Shown one piece after another: positions 8,809-17,439 of a stretch of 64,000 nt of DNA; the first letter of the stretch is position 1, and every line of letters begins with the position of its first letter. The notes under the pieces were generated by a model. That model was not told where the DNA came from, made no database searches, and saw only the letters and a list, made by a program, of their open reading frames with translations. Source of the stretch: an uncultured Candidatus Melainabacteria bacterium (GTDB lineage Bacteria > Cyanobacteriota > Vampirovibrionia > Gastranaerophilales > Gastranaerophilaceae); the NCBI GenBank assembly GCA_934692625.1, contig CAKUUC010000008.1, positions 20,435 through 84,434 on the forward strand, read 5' to 3'. The translations under genes and the position numbers were made by a program.

Positions 8809-9663
8809 CTAAGGTTGAACAGCGTTGTTTTTGTTGTTCAACTTTTTCCTTTCTATTCTGTTAATGTTTGCTTTTTGTTTTGCGCGTTCTTTATTGATGA
8901 TATCTTTTAATAATTTATTCAGAAGCTCAAGTTTTTCAGAGAACATATAGTTTTTGTTTTCATTGAGCAAATCTTCTTCATCAATATTTACGTGTTGTTT
9001 TGCTAGTTGTTTGGCAAATTTTCGTTGAGAGTGGTAGCCATTTATTTCTAGCATTGTACAATATCTGCTATCTTGAAGGTAGTTTATTTTATCTTTTGGG
9101 TCAAGTTTTTTCAAAAAGCCTTTGAATACTTGTTCTAGTCTTTTTAATATGAATAATTTTTCTTTGTTGCTTTCTGGTTCTTCCAGATTGTAAATGAAAG
9201 ATTCGTATAGATTGTCGTAATCTTTAACATATAAATCTTTTTCGGTCATATATTGACATCTTGCTAATATTTTGGGGTTGTATAATTGGTCTGTTATGTG
9301 AGTAAATTCATGCATAAGGGAAGGAAGATCTCTAAGCCGAATTTTATTTTCTGTGGTCAGTAGTTCTAGTGTTATTGCATTGATTTTTGATGAAGAGTTA
9401 TAATTTAGCGCACTGTATCCAAGGAAATCCGGATCTTCTACATCTTGGACAAGATTTTTTACTATAACATTGATATTATTGGGTAATAGTTCATCTATAC
9501 ATTTTTGAATTTCTTTTAGTGAAATCTCTCCGTTTTTAAATCGCCCTTTTATCTCACGATAAAATTTGTTGACAAGTTGTGATGATTTGTCTTGTCTGAT
9601 TTGCAAAGAGCCTTTGACAGTTTTGTACGGCAATTTTACCGGTGGTAAAGTTATATTACTCAT
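8809..9663 (-). CDS. Putative zinc metallopeptidase
   Basis: 284 residues with a HEFTH motif (His118, Glu119, His122) in the context LPSLMHEFTHITDQLY, which fits the HExxH zinc site of a gluzincin-like fold; Glu154 in NLYESFIYNLEE is a possible third ligand. There is no signal peptide and the C-terminus is strongly basic and helical (residues 240-284). I do not recognise the family. It ends 11 bases from the end of the FlgL-like gene, convergent, with no terminator between. Its start lies near the AATGTTA-box region shared with gap. Catalytic activity is inferred from the motif only. Confidence 0.6.
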   Translation of the reverse strand: MSNITLPPVKLPYKTVKGSLQIRQDKSSQLVNKFYREIKGRFKNGEISLKEIQKCIDELLPNNINVIVKNLVQDVEDPDFLGYSALNYNSSSKINAITLELLTTENKIRLRDLPSLMHEFTHITDQLYNPKILARCQYMTEKDLYVKDYDNLYESFIYNLEEPESNKEKLFILKRLEQVFKGFLKKLDPKDKINYLQDSRYCTMLEINGYHSQRKFAKQLAKQHVNIDEEDLLNENKNYMFSEKLELLNKLLKDIINKERAKQKANINRIERKKLNNKNNAVQP

Positions 9664-9790
9664 ATTTGTTTTAAAATCCGAAAACGGTTATTTTTGCTAT
9701 TATTTTAATATTTGTAAATGGCTTTTCTTTTATATAAATATTAACATTTTCTTAATTATTCGCACGTCTATAACCACTTGATTAGTTTTT

Positions 9791-9834
9791 TTGTTAATGT
9801 TACTATCTGCATGTTATAGTTAGTAAATGTTACA
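9791..9834 (+). promoter_or_regulatory. gap promoter with AATGTTAC boxes
   Basis: TTGTTA at 9791, 18-bp spacer, TATAGT at 9815. AATGTTAC copies begin at 9796 and 9826, 30 bases apart, so one sits in the spacer and one just past the -10. An inverted copy (TTAACATT) is at 9741. The placement suits repression of gap. Confidence 0.5.
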
Positions 9835-9855
9835 CAATAAGAAGGAGTAAAACTT

Positions 9856-10860
9856 ATGGTAAACGTAGCAATTAACGGATTTGGTAGAATCGGTCGTAAC
9901 ACATTGAGAGCCGCTATCAAAGAAGGTATTTTTGACAAAATTAATTATGTAGCAATCAATGACCCAGGTCTAAAACCTGAAGATGCTGCTAGAATCTTCA
10001 AATATGATTCAGTTATGGGTAGATTCGATGGTACTGTTGAAGCTTACGAAGAAGGTATTATCGTTAACGGTAAAAAAATTAAATTCTTCGCTGAAAAAGA
10101 TCCATCTCAATTACCTTGGAAAGATTTAGGTGTTGAAGTTGTTGTTGAATCAACTGGTTTCTTCACAGATGCAACTAAAGCTCACGCTCACATCGATGCT
10201 GGTGCTAAAAAAGTTATCATTTCTGCACCTGCTTCTAACGAAGACAAAACAATCGTTTTGGGTGTTAACGAAAAAGAATATGATCCAGCAAAACACAATG
10301 TAATTTCAATGGCATCTTGTACAACTAACTGCTTGGCTCCAGTAGCAAAAGCAATCAATGACAAATTCGGTATCGTTAAAGGTTTGATGACAACAGTTCA
10401 CTCTTACACTGGCGACCAAAGAATTTTGGATGCTGGTCACAAAGACCCACGTCGTGCCAGAGCAGGCGCATTGAACATCGTTCCTACAAAAACAGGTGCT
10501 GCTAAAGCTGTAGCTTTGGTTCTTCCTGAATTGAAAGGAAAACTTGATGGTTTCGCTATGAGAGTTCCTACTCCAGACGTTTCTTTGGTTGACGTTGTAT
10601 TCGAAACTGAAAAGAAAGTTACTGTTGAAGAAGTTAACGCTGCTTTGAAAGAAGCTGCTGATGGTCACGTATTGTGCTATTCAGATGAACCATTAGTTTC
10701 AACTGACTACATCGGTTCTCACCAATCTTCAACTGTTGACTCTTTGTTAACAAGAGTTATGGGCGACAATATGGTTAAAGTTATTTCTTGGTATGATAAC
10801 GAATGTGGTTATTCTACTAGATTGGCTGAAACTACATTGATGGTTGCTGAAAAATTATAA
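9856..10860 (+). CDS. gap: Glyceraldehyde-3-phosphate dehydrogenase, NAD-dependent
   Basis: 334 residues, full length. It oxidises glyceraldehyde-3-phosphate to 1,3-bisphosphoglycerate in glycolysis. The NGFGRIGR Rossmann motif is at residues 7-14, Asp36 (in AINDPG) favours NAD, the catalytic Cys155 is in SCTTNC, and His182 is in TVHSYTGDQ. The C-terminus has WYDNECGYS. The Shine-Dalgarno AAGGAG is well placed. Codon use is biased toward preferred codons, as expected for a highly expressed gene. Monocistronic, with its own promoter and terminator; the AATGTTAC boxes upstream suggest regulation. Confidence 0.98.
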   Translation: MVNVAINGFGRIGRNTLRAAIKEGIFDKINYVAINDPGLKPEDAARIFKYDSVMGRFDGTVEAYEEGIIVNGKKIKFFAEKDPSQLPWKDLGVEVVVESTGFFTDATKAHAHIDAGAKKVIISAPASNEDKTIVLGVNEKEYDPAKHNVISMASCTTNCLAPVAKAINDKFGIVKGLMTTVHSYTGDQRILDAGHKDPRRARAGALNIVPTKTGAAKAVALVLPELKGKLDGFAMRVPTPDVSLVDVVFETEKKVTVEEVNAALKEAADGHVLCYSDEPLVSTDYIGSHQSSTVDSLLTRVMGDNMVKVISWYDNECGYSTRLAETTLMVAEKL

Positions 10861-10880
10861 TTCTTATAATTTTGAATAAT

Positions 10881-10918
10881 AAAAAGGGACAGTCTTTTAA
10901 AAAGGCTGTCCTTTTTAG
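10881..10918 (+). terminator. Intrinsic terminator after gap
   Basis: AAAAAGGGACAGTC pairs with GGCTGTCCTTTTT (one bulged G, one G-T pair), ending in a T-run. Confidence 0.8.
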
Positions 10919-10983
10919 TTGTTTGACAATTTTCCTCGCAAGAGTTGATTAGAACATAAAATAATGAATATTATTGAGTCTTT

Positions 10984-11250
10984 CTATGCTACATAAATTT
11001 TAGGGTCAGGCATGTTATTGATTACTGCCATCATTTTATCCATTTGATATGCTGCTAGTTTTACTCGTTCATTAAAAGTTCGCTCTTCTTTAGGTTTTTG
11101 CTTGATTTCTTCTATTTCTTGTATTTCAACCATTGCTCGTTGTGCTTTAATTTTATCTGCAGCATCTTGAATGATTTTTGGAACAGGTGAAGTTCTGTTT
11201 TGAGGGGCAAAACAATCATTTGTACAATTCATTCCATTAACTTCTAACAT
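10984..11250 (-). CDS. Small protein of unknown function
   Basis: 88 residues, mostly charged helix. A Cys pair near the N-terminus (MNCTNDC) is followed by a Glu/Lys/Gln-rich helix (residues 30-75). There is no signal peptide or membrane segment. AGGAAAGGA lies 11 bases before the ATG, which supports translation. It is monocistronic between gap and the MFS gene. No family recognised. Confidence 0.6.
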   Translation of the reverse strand: MLEVNGMNCTNDCFAPQNRTSPVPKIIQDAADKIKAQRAMVEIQEIEEIKQKPKEERTFNERVKLAAYQMDKMMAVINNMPDPKIYVA

Positions 11251-11334
11251 AATCTACACATCCTTTCCTATTCGAATTTCCCTTAACTTTTGTACTTGTT
11301 ATAAACCATTTTTTTCGAAATTTTTGCTATTTTG

Positions 11335-11381
11335 TATCTTTTTTGTTACAAAATATAGCGACAGAAAATAATCTGCCGCTA
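11335..11381 (-). terminator. Probable terminator of the MFS gene
   Basis: On the minus strand TAGCGGCAGA pairs with TCTGTCGCTA (one mismatch) just past the MFS stop, followed by TATATTTTG. A neighbouring imperfect repeat, GCTATTTTGTA against TACAAAATATAGC, overlaps it. Confidence 0.55.
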
Positions 11382-11411
11382 TAAGTTTATTTCGTTATTA
11401 AGTTTTCAGTT

Positions 11412-12767
11412 TTATTCTTTGATAGTCATTGTAACAAGAGTAGCAAGTATCAAACAAATTGCACCTACAATGAAAGAATATTCATAATGATGGTTGATTC
11501 CGCCGTTGATTGCCGAAACATTAATTAGCCAACCTACAAGTGTACAAACAAAAACTTGCGGACCTGCAATGAATATGTTGAAAATACCCATGACAGAGCC
11601 TTCAGTCCCCGGTTTGATGTATTTAGATAACATTGCAAACGGCAATGCACAAACACTTGACCAACCAATACCGGATAGTGCCATAAATAATAATACTGCA
11701 GTTCTGTTGTCTTTAAACATTGTAAGCCCTAAATATGCGACAACCATTGATAACAATGATATTATATGAACTTTTCTGTTGCCGAATTTGTTTGCTAAAG
11801 TTCCGATAGGAACCGCAATTAGGAAACAAACCAAGTTGAAAATTGCAAGTCCGATAAGTGCATAATTTTGTGCTGCATCTTTTAGTGATTGTTCAACTAA
11901 AATCTTTGTATCATCAGGAATTCCGTAAACAGTGTGGATTGCAAATGCTGTGAAGTAAATCAATAGACACATCATACCAATCCAAGTGAAAAATTGCATT
12001 GTACAAATCTTTTTAACTTCAGGTGATAACAAGAAGAAATCTTTTAAAGATTCCCAAAAAGATTGTTTAGCACCATCTGATTTTTCTGATTCAGTGTCAG
12101 ATTTTAGTGAACTCTTTTCTTTTATTGTCAAGCAAGTCCAAGTCATAGCAAGAGCGAATGCTAAACCTGCCATAATGAATTGTGCTTGTGTTGACATTTG
12201 ATAATTGAACGCAAATTTTAAAAACGGTGCTACAGCCATTGCGATTACAGAACCCAACCCGATAGCAAGGCTAATGTAAGAGTTTGCCTGAGCGTGTTGT
12301 TCCGGTAATACAACGTCCGGAATTAAAGAACGGTATGGACCTTGTGCAATGTTGATACATGCATCAATTACCCAAATCATAATAGCAGCAACAAGCAAAC
12401 CGCCCCAGGCCGGCATTGTAATATGGAACGCTTTTCCTATAAGGTCTGAAATTCCGGCAGAATTAGGAAATAACCAAAGTGCAATAGCAGTAATTAGTGC
12501 GCCTGCTAATAAATACGGTCTGCGTCGTCCGAAACGAGATTTAGTATTATCACTCAAAACTCCGACTATTGGTTGAACAACCATTCCGGAAAATGGTCCG
12601 GCTAACCAAATTAAACTGTATAACAACGGAGAAGCACCAAGACTTAGTGTTACGGGTTCTGCTAGGGCAATTCTCATTTGCCAAGCAAATTGTAATCCTA
12701 AAAATCCTAATGCAAAATTCAAAAAATTCAACGTGGTGAATCTTTTCATTTCAAATTCATCATTCAT
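11412..12767 (-). CDS. MFS sugar transporter, SUT/SLC45-like
   Basis: 451 residues with about 12 transmembrane helices. The N-terminal region (FLGLQFAWQMRIAL, then SLIWLAGPFSGMVVQPIVG, then SDNTKSRFGRRRPYLL) matches the sucrose/glycoside transporter group of the major facilitator superfamily, including the loop 2-3 RFGRRRP motif. It likely imports a disaccharide or glycoside with protons or sodium. AAGGGG precedes the ATG. It lies 38 bases downstream of pyrG on the same strand and may be partly co-transcribed. The substrate is inferred from the family only. Confidence 0.85.
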   Translation of the reverse strand: MNDEFEMKRFTTLNFLNFALGFLGLQFAWQMRIALAEPVTLSLGASPLLYSLIWLAGPFSGMVVQPIVGVLSDNTKSRFGRRRPYLLAGALITAIALWLFPNSAGISDLIGKAFHITMPAWGGLLVAAIMIWVIDACINIAQGPYRSLIPDVVLPEQHAQANSYISLAIGLGSVIAMAVAPFLKFAFNYQMSTQAQFIMAGLAFALAMTWTCLTIKEKSSLKSDTESEKSDGAKQSFWESLKDFFLLSPEVKKICTMQFFTWIGMMCLLIYFTAFAIHTVYGIPDDTKILVEQSLKDAAQNYALIGLAIFNLVCFLIAVPIGTLANKFGNRKVHIISLLSMVVAYLGLTMFKDNRTAVLLFMALSGIGWSSVCALPFAMLSKYIKPGTEGSVMGIFNIFIAGPQVFVCTLVGWLINVSAINGGINHHYEYSFIVGAICLILATLVTMTIKE

Positions 12768-12805
12768 TAACTACCCCTTTTCTACATATTATATAGATTT
12801 TACTT

Positions 12806-14422
12806 TTATTTATTAAATTGTTTGTTTCGCTTAATTGCCGCTTCAATTAGTCCTGTGAATAACGGATGTGGTCTGTCTGGTCTTGATTTGAATTCTGGGT
12901 GGAACTGACATGCAACAAACCAGTCAAGTTTTGGCAATTCTACGATTTCTGCAAGCATTCCATCTGGTGACATTCCTGAAAATACCAACCCCGCATCAGT
13001 TAGTTTTTCGATATACTCGTTGTTAACTTCATATCTGTGTCTATGACGTTCTGAAATTGTCAACGACCCGTAAGCTTTTTGTGCAACTGAGCCTTCTTTA
13101 AGTTTGCAATCGTAAGCGCCAAGTCGCATTGTTCCGCCATAACCTTTGACATTTTTCTGTTCTAACATAATGTCGATTACAGGGTGAGTCGGATTTTCGT
13201 CAAATTCTTTAGAATTTGCACCTTTTAATCCAACGACATTTCTTGCATACTCAATAACTGCGCATTGCATACCTAAGCAAAGTCCTAAGAATGGTAAATT
13301 GTTTTCTCTGGCGTATTTTATTACGTTTAATTTGCCTTCTATTCCACGAACTCCAAAGCCCCCTGGGACAACTACCGCATTAACATCATTCAATTGCTTT
13401 TTGCATTGAGCGTAATCAACACAATCTTCTGAGTTTATCCATTTAATCTCAATAGCAGAAGAATTAGCATATCCTGCGTGTTTTAAAGATTCCACTACAG
13501 AAATATACGCATCTGATAATTTTGTATATTTTCCTGCAATTGCAATTTTTAGAGTTCTTTCCGGATTTTTAATTCTTTTAATTAAGTTTTCCCAAGCAGT
13601 TAAGTTTGGTGTGCGGTCTTCCATTTGTAACATTTTGAGTACAACGGAACACATATTTTGAGTTTCAAGCGCCAACGGAACTTCATAAATCGTTTTCATA
13701 TCACGACATTCGATAACCGCATCTTTTGGAACAGAGCAAAATAGTGCAAGTTTTTCTCTTTCTGTTTTTGAAATCGGTTTAGAAGTTCTGCAAACCAATA
13801 CTTCCGGTTGAATACCGTAACTTCTCAAAACATTAACGCTGTGTTGAGATGGTTTTGTTTTTAATTCTCCTGATGTTGGCAAATACGGCAATAATGTGCA
13901 ATGAACAGATATTGCATTTCCTATGCCTATTTCAGATTTGAATTGTCTGATTGCTTCAATAAACGGTAAGCTTTCGATATCTCCAATTGTTCCGCCAATT
14001 TCAATGATATGAAAGTCTGGATTGAATTGCTTTGTTGCTTCGACAATTTTAGTTTTAATTTCATTTGTAATGTGCGGAATAACTTGAACTGTTGCGCCCA
14101 AATAGTCGCCACGACGTTCTTTGTTGATTACTTCTTGATAAATTTTACCAGAGGTTACGTTGTTTACTTTACCAAAACTAGTGTCAGTAAAGCGTTCATA
14201 GTGCCCGAGGTCTAAGTCTGTTTCTGCACCATCATCAGTCACAAAAACTTCACCGTGTTGAAACGGACTCATTGTTCCCGGATCTACATTTATATATGGG
14301 TCAAATTTTTGGATTATTACCGAATAATCTCTTGAACGTAGTAATCTACCTAATGACGCTGCGATAATTCCTTTTCCTAGTGAACTTACAACACCGCCTG
14401 TTACAAATATATATTTTGTCAT
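12806..14422 (-). CDS. pyrG: CTP synthase
   Basis: 538 residues, full length. It makes CTP from UTP, ATP and glutamine. The N-terminal synthase domain shows TKYIFVTGGVVSSLGKG and the DPYINVDPGTMSPFQHGEVFV block. The C-terminal class I glutaminase domain has the nucleophile in GLCLGMQC and the His/Glu of QFHPEFKSRP. The ATG at 14422 gives the canonical MTKYIFVTGG start; the longer TTG form at 14437 has no support. It follows gatC by 23 bases on the same strand, likely one operon. Confidence 0.97.
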   Translation of the reverse strand: MTKYIFVTGGVVSSLGKGIIAASLGRLLRSRDYSVIIQKFDPYINVDPGTMSPFQHGEVFVTDDGAETDLDLGHYERFTDTSFGKVNNVTSGKIYQEVINKERRGDYLGATVQVIPHITNEIKTKIVEATKQFNPDFHIIEIGGTIGDIESLPFIEAIRQFKSEIGIGNAISVHCTLLPYLPTSGELKTKPSQHSVNVLRSYGIQPEVLVCRTSKPISKTEREKLALFCSVPKDAVIECRDMKTIYEVPLALETQNMCSVVLKMLQMEDRTPNLTAWENLIKRIKNPERTLKIAIAGKYTKLSDAYISVVESLKHAGYANSSAIEIKWINSEDCVDYAQCKKQLNDVNAVVVPGGFGVRGIEGKLNVIKYARENNLPFLGLCLGMQCAVIEYARNVVGLKGANSKEFDENPTHPVIDIMLEQKNVKGYGGTMRLGAYDCKLKEGSVAQKAYGSLTISERHRHRYEVNNEYIEKLTDAGLVFSGMSPDGMLAEIVELPKLDWFVACQFHPEFKSRPDRPHPLFTGLIEAAIKRNKQFNK

Positions 14423-14445
14423 GATACAAGATCCCAAATTTAAAA

Positions 14446-14727
14446 CTAATTGATTTTAGGTACTTTGAAGAAGCCGTTTTCTTCGTCAGGTGCATTTGCC
14501 ATTAACGCTTCTTTTGAAATTTCTTGCACCGGAATGTCTTCTCTAGTAACATTTACAAAATCAATAACTTGAGTCATCGGTTTAACATTTGAAGTATCAA
14601 CTTCATTCATTTGGTCAACGTACTTCAATACATCGCCAAGTTGTTTTGTATATAAAACTTTTTCGTCTTCTGTAAGTTCTAATCTTGCTAATTTTGCAAC
14701 ATGTTCAACGTCTTTTACTGTAATCAT
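14446..14727 (-). CDS. gatC: Aspartyl/glutamyl-tRNA amidotransferase subunit C
   Basis: 93 residues, normal for GatC, the small subunit that wraps around GatA and GatB. The family pattern VKDVEHVAKLARLELTEDE, then the mid segment YVDQMNEVDTSNVKP and the C-terminal tail NAPDEENGFFKVP, is complete. A good Shine-Dalgarno (GAGGAG) precedes the ATG. It heads a gatC-pyrG pair. gatB is at the left edge of the window on the opposite strand and gatA is not in the window. Confidence 0.95.
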   Translation of the reverse strand: MITVKDVEHVAKLARLELTEDEKVLYTKQLGDVLKYVDQMNEVDTSNVKPMTQVIDFVNVTREDIPVQEISKEALMANAPDEENGFFKVPKIN

Positions 14728-14815
14728 TATTATCTCCTCAAACGTACGAATACACTATATTTATATAGTATCATAAACAACTTTTTTTGAGTGGATAAAT
14801 TTTCTTCTTTTTACC

Positions 14816-14879
14816 AATGTTAACAAATGTTAATTAGATAGTTGGGTAATTGGCAAATTAATTTCTTTACGAGTATTAT
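14816..14879 (+). promoter_or_regulatory. Promoter with paired AATGTTAA boxes
   Basis: AATGTTAA begins at 14816 and again at 14826 (10-base spacing). Downstream are TTGGCA at 14850, an 18-bp spacer and TATTAT at 14874, feeding the small gene at 14920. Confidence 0.5.
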
Positions 14880-14919
14880 AGGTGGTGTAATCTGATAACA
14901 AAAAAGAAAGGACAATAAA

Positions 14920-15165
14920 ATGATGAACGGTGTATCTTTTACAGGTAGAGAAGGAATGTTAACAAAAGGTATTAAAAATGTTGCAGCTCCAGATAAAATT
15001 CATGAATATCTAGGCACTGGTAAAATTTATAAAAAAGCGGCTCAAGTGGTTCCTGATATTCGTCCACAACTTGCAGAACTTGAAAAAAGCTATGCAATTT
15101 CTCACGGAACACCTGCAGATGTTGTTAAAGTTACTATCGGTAAAATTTTAAATACTAACGCATAG
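14920..15165 (+). CDS. Small protein with N-terminal SFTGR motif
   Basis: 81 residues, soluble and mixed charge. The N-terminus MMNGVSFTGRE carries the F-T-G motif recurring in unrelated small proteins of this window. The rest (GIKNVAAPDKIHEYLGTGKIYKKAAQ..., ending KVTIGKILNTNA) is not recognised. A clean promoter, AAAGAAAGGA site and terminator make it a real, independently expressed gene. No transmembrane segment. Function unknown. Confidence 0.75.
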   Translation: MMNGVSFTGREGMLTKGIKNVAAPDKIHEYLGTGKIYKKAAQVVPDIRPQLAELEKSYAISHGTPADVVKVTIGKILNTNA

Positions 15166-15182
15166 TAAATCTTTGAAGATAT

Positions 15183-15222
15183 AAAAAAGAAGGCTTCTCC
15201 AATTTGGAAAGTCTTCTTTTTT
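15183..15222. terminator. Terminator between 14920 gene and glf
   Basis: AAAAAAGAAG...TCC-AATT-GGA...CTTCTTTTTT hairpin with A-run on one side and T-run on the other, so it can act for both converging genes. Confidence 0.75.
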
Positions 15223-15239
15223 GTTGTAGTTAAAAGATA

Positions 15240-16370
15240 TTATTTAATACTTTCAAATAATTCAATTGCTCTTGCGATAGCCAAATCCATATTATAGTAT
15301 TTGTAATCCCCTAATCTGCCCAAGAAATATACATTATTTAATGATTTTGCATCGTTTAGATATTTTTCGTATAATGCTGCATTTTCAGGGCTTGCAATTG
15401 GGTAATATCTTTCGTTTTTGCCTAGTTCAAAGAATTCTGAATATTCTTTTGCAATAACTGTTTTTTCTGATTTATCATTCAAGTAGTGTTTATATTCGTG
15501 AATTCTGGTGAAATCGTAATTATTTGGATAGTTTATACAAGCGTGAGATTGATAATATTCTCTGTCATAAGTTTCCATTTTGAAATGAACACTTCTATAT
15601 GGTAATTGACCGTATTTATAGTTGAAAAATTCGTCAATGGAGCCGGTATAAAAAATTCTTACGTTTTCGCCATCTACAATATTTGAAGTTTCTTTTTTGA
15701 AGGATTCAAAATCAGTATTTAGAATAACTTCGATATTTTTATGTGTAAGCATTTTTTCAACAACAGCAGAGTATCCATCTAACGGAATACCTTGGTATTT
15801 GTCTTGGAAATATCTGTCATCAAGTGACAAATAAACCGGAACTCTTGCTGTAACCGCACCATCTACATCTTTTGGTGAAACTCCCCATTGTTTGGTTGTG
15901 TAGTTTAGGAAGATTTTTTCATAAACGTAATTTGCAAGATATTTTAAATCGTCATCATCTTGTTTTTGAAATTCCAAAATAGGAACTTTTGTATTATAAG
16001 GAAATGCATCTAAAAGTTTTGATTCCATTCTTTTGGCCATTGTAGTCGGGAAAACTTGATATAAAGTATGAAAATTGAATGGTATTTGTGCTTCAATTCC
16101 GTCTAAAATTCCGACAACAGAGTGCATATATGTGTTGAAATCCGTGAATTGTTTCAAAAATTCCCAAACTTTTTCGTTGTTTGTATGGAAAATGTGAGAA
16201 CCGTATTTGTGAATCATAATTCCGTTTTCATCACGGTAATCATAACTGTTACCTGCTATGTGGTCTTTTTTATCAATAACGATAACTCTTTCGTTTAATT
16301 TATCAGCGATAAGATTTGCGATTGTTGCCCCACTAAATCCTGCACCTACGACAATGTTTAATCTGCTCAT
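15240..16370 (-). CDS. glf: UDP-galactopyranose mutase
   Basis: 376 residues. A flavoenzyme interconverting UDP-galactopyranose and UDP-galactofuranose, the donor of Galf residues in surface glycans. It has the FAD-binding N-terminus NIVVGAGFSGATIANLIA, the HKYGSHIFHT motif around residue 60, NYTTKQWG, and the C-terminal YYNMDLAIARAIE tail. The ATG at 16370 is preceded by GAGGA; the longer form extends into the upstream gene. It is the third gene of a three-gene glycan cluster (17440-19191, 16381-17439, this gene) with 10 bases between it and the GT2 gene. Confidence 0.95.
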   Translation of the reverse strand: MSRLNIVVGAGFSGATIANLIADKLNERVIVIDKKDHIAGNSYDYRDENGIMIHKYGSHIFHTNNEKVWEFLKQFTDFNTYMHSVVGILDGIEAQIPFNFHTLYQVFPTTMAKRMESKLLDAFPYNTKVPILEFQKQDDDDLKYLANYVYEKIFLNYTTKQWGVSPKDVDGAVTARVPVYLSLDDRYFQDKYQGIPLDGYSAVVEKMLTHKNIEVILNTDFESFKKETSNIVDGENVRIFYTGSIDEFFNYKYGQLPYRSVHFKMETYDREYYQSHACINYPNNYDFTRIHEYKHYLNDKSEKTVIAKEYSEFFELGKNERYYPIASPENAALYEKYLNDAKSLNNVYFLGRLGDYKYYNMDLAIARAIELFESIK

Positions 16371-16380
16371 TTTTTCCTCT

Positions 16381-17439
16381 TTACTTTCTCTTTTCTTTTG
16401 TCCAAACAATTTGTCCGAACAATATTATATAATTTTCTCTTTTACTGCTAAATCTTAAATTTATAAAATTTAATTTTGATTTATCTGATAGAATTTCTAA
16501 AATCGGTGATTTTATCATTTTTTTATAAAACTTAAATTCTTTCTTTGTAATTTCTTTTCTTGTGATAAGTTTTTCAGAATTTACAAGTGTCCAAAAATCT
16601 TGCAAAAATTCTAAGTATCGTGGAATATTTTTGAATTTTATCATTCTGTTAATTACATTAATATAGGATAATTCTCGTTTAAATAATTGTACTAACAAAT
16701 TCTCATCGGCGATATTCTTATCTTTTAGCCAATTGTGAATTTCGAGTGTTCTATTTATCGGAACGGTAAAATCTTTCAAATCTTTAGATGAATCGAAATT
16801 GATTTTTCTCCAATAGTAAAGCGGTCGATTTATAAAGGTTATTTTGTTAGCAAAATACAATGTTTGTATTTGGAACAAATTGTCTGTCCAGCCTGCTCCT
16901 TTTGCTTCTATAAATTTTATATTATGTTTTGTTAAAAACTCTCGTCTATAGATGCATGACCAAATGCTAGGGTGTGAATTTAATAATTCTGGGTGGTCTT
17001 GAAGTTTGAAAACTTCATTGTCATCTATCATTCCGCCAAGCATAACTTTTTTTAGATGTCCAAATTTTTGGGTATAATTTTCATAATATTGAGATTTTGC
17101 TATATCAGAATTTGTTTCAATGGCCCTATTTAACAATGTTTCATACATATCAGGTTCAATATAATCGTCAGGCTCAAGTATTGCGACATAATCACCTGTT
17201 GCCTTTGACAACCCCAAGTTGCAAGTGTGTCCGTAACCGCCGTTTTGTTTATCAATAACAATAATATTTGAATATTTATTTTTGAATTCATTGATAATTT
17301 GAAGACAATTGTCTTTGCTTCCATCATTAAGTACAATGATTTCAATGTCTTTGAGTGTTTGATTAACTACACTGTCCAAACATTCTTTCAAATATTTTTC
17401 GACATTATACACCGGTATTATTACACTTAATTTTGCCAT
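16381..17439 (-). CDS. Glycosyltransferase family 2
   Basis: 352 residues. The N-terminal GT-A domain has LSVIIPVYNVEKYLKECLDS, LNDGSKDN and the metal-binding EPDDY at residues 89-93, typical of GT2 enzymes that add sugars to envelope polysaccharide. GGYGHTCNLGLSKATGDYV is the usual donor-site segment. The C-terminal third (residues 215-345) is helical and not recognised. Its ATG directly abuts the stop of the upstream GT8-DUF4422 gene, so the two are translationally coupled. Beside glf, it may handle galactofuranose-containing glycan. Cytoplasmic or membrane-peripheral. Confidence 0.9.
   Translation of the reverse strand: MAKLSVIIPVYNVEKYLKECLDSVVNQTLKDIEIIVLNDGSKDNCLQIINEFKNKYSNIIVIDKQNGGYGHTCNLGLSKATGDYVAILEPDDYIEPDMYETLLNRAIETNSDIAKSQYYENYTQKFGHLKKVMLGGMIDDNEVFKLQDHPELLNSHPSIWSCIYRREFLTKHNIKFIEAKGAGWTDNLFQIQTLYFANKITFINRPLYYWRKINFDSSKDLKDFTVPINRTLEIHNWLKDKNIADENLLVQLFKRELSYINVINRMIKFKNIPRYLEFLQDFWTLVNSEKLITRKEITKKEFKFYKKMIKSPILEILSDKSKLNFINLRFSSKRENYIILFGQIVWTKEKRK

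Noticed and set aside
10306..10668. 120-codon minus-strand ORF inside gap
   Set aside because: Antisense shadow of a conserved enzyme with biased codons; no start site.
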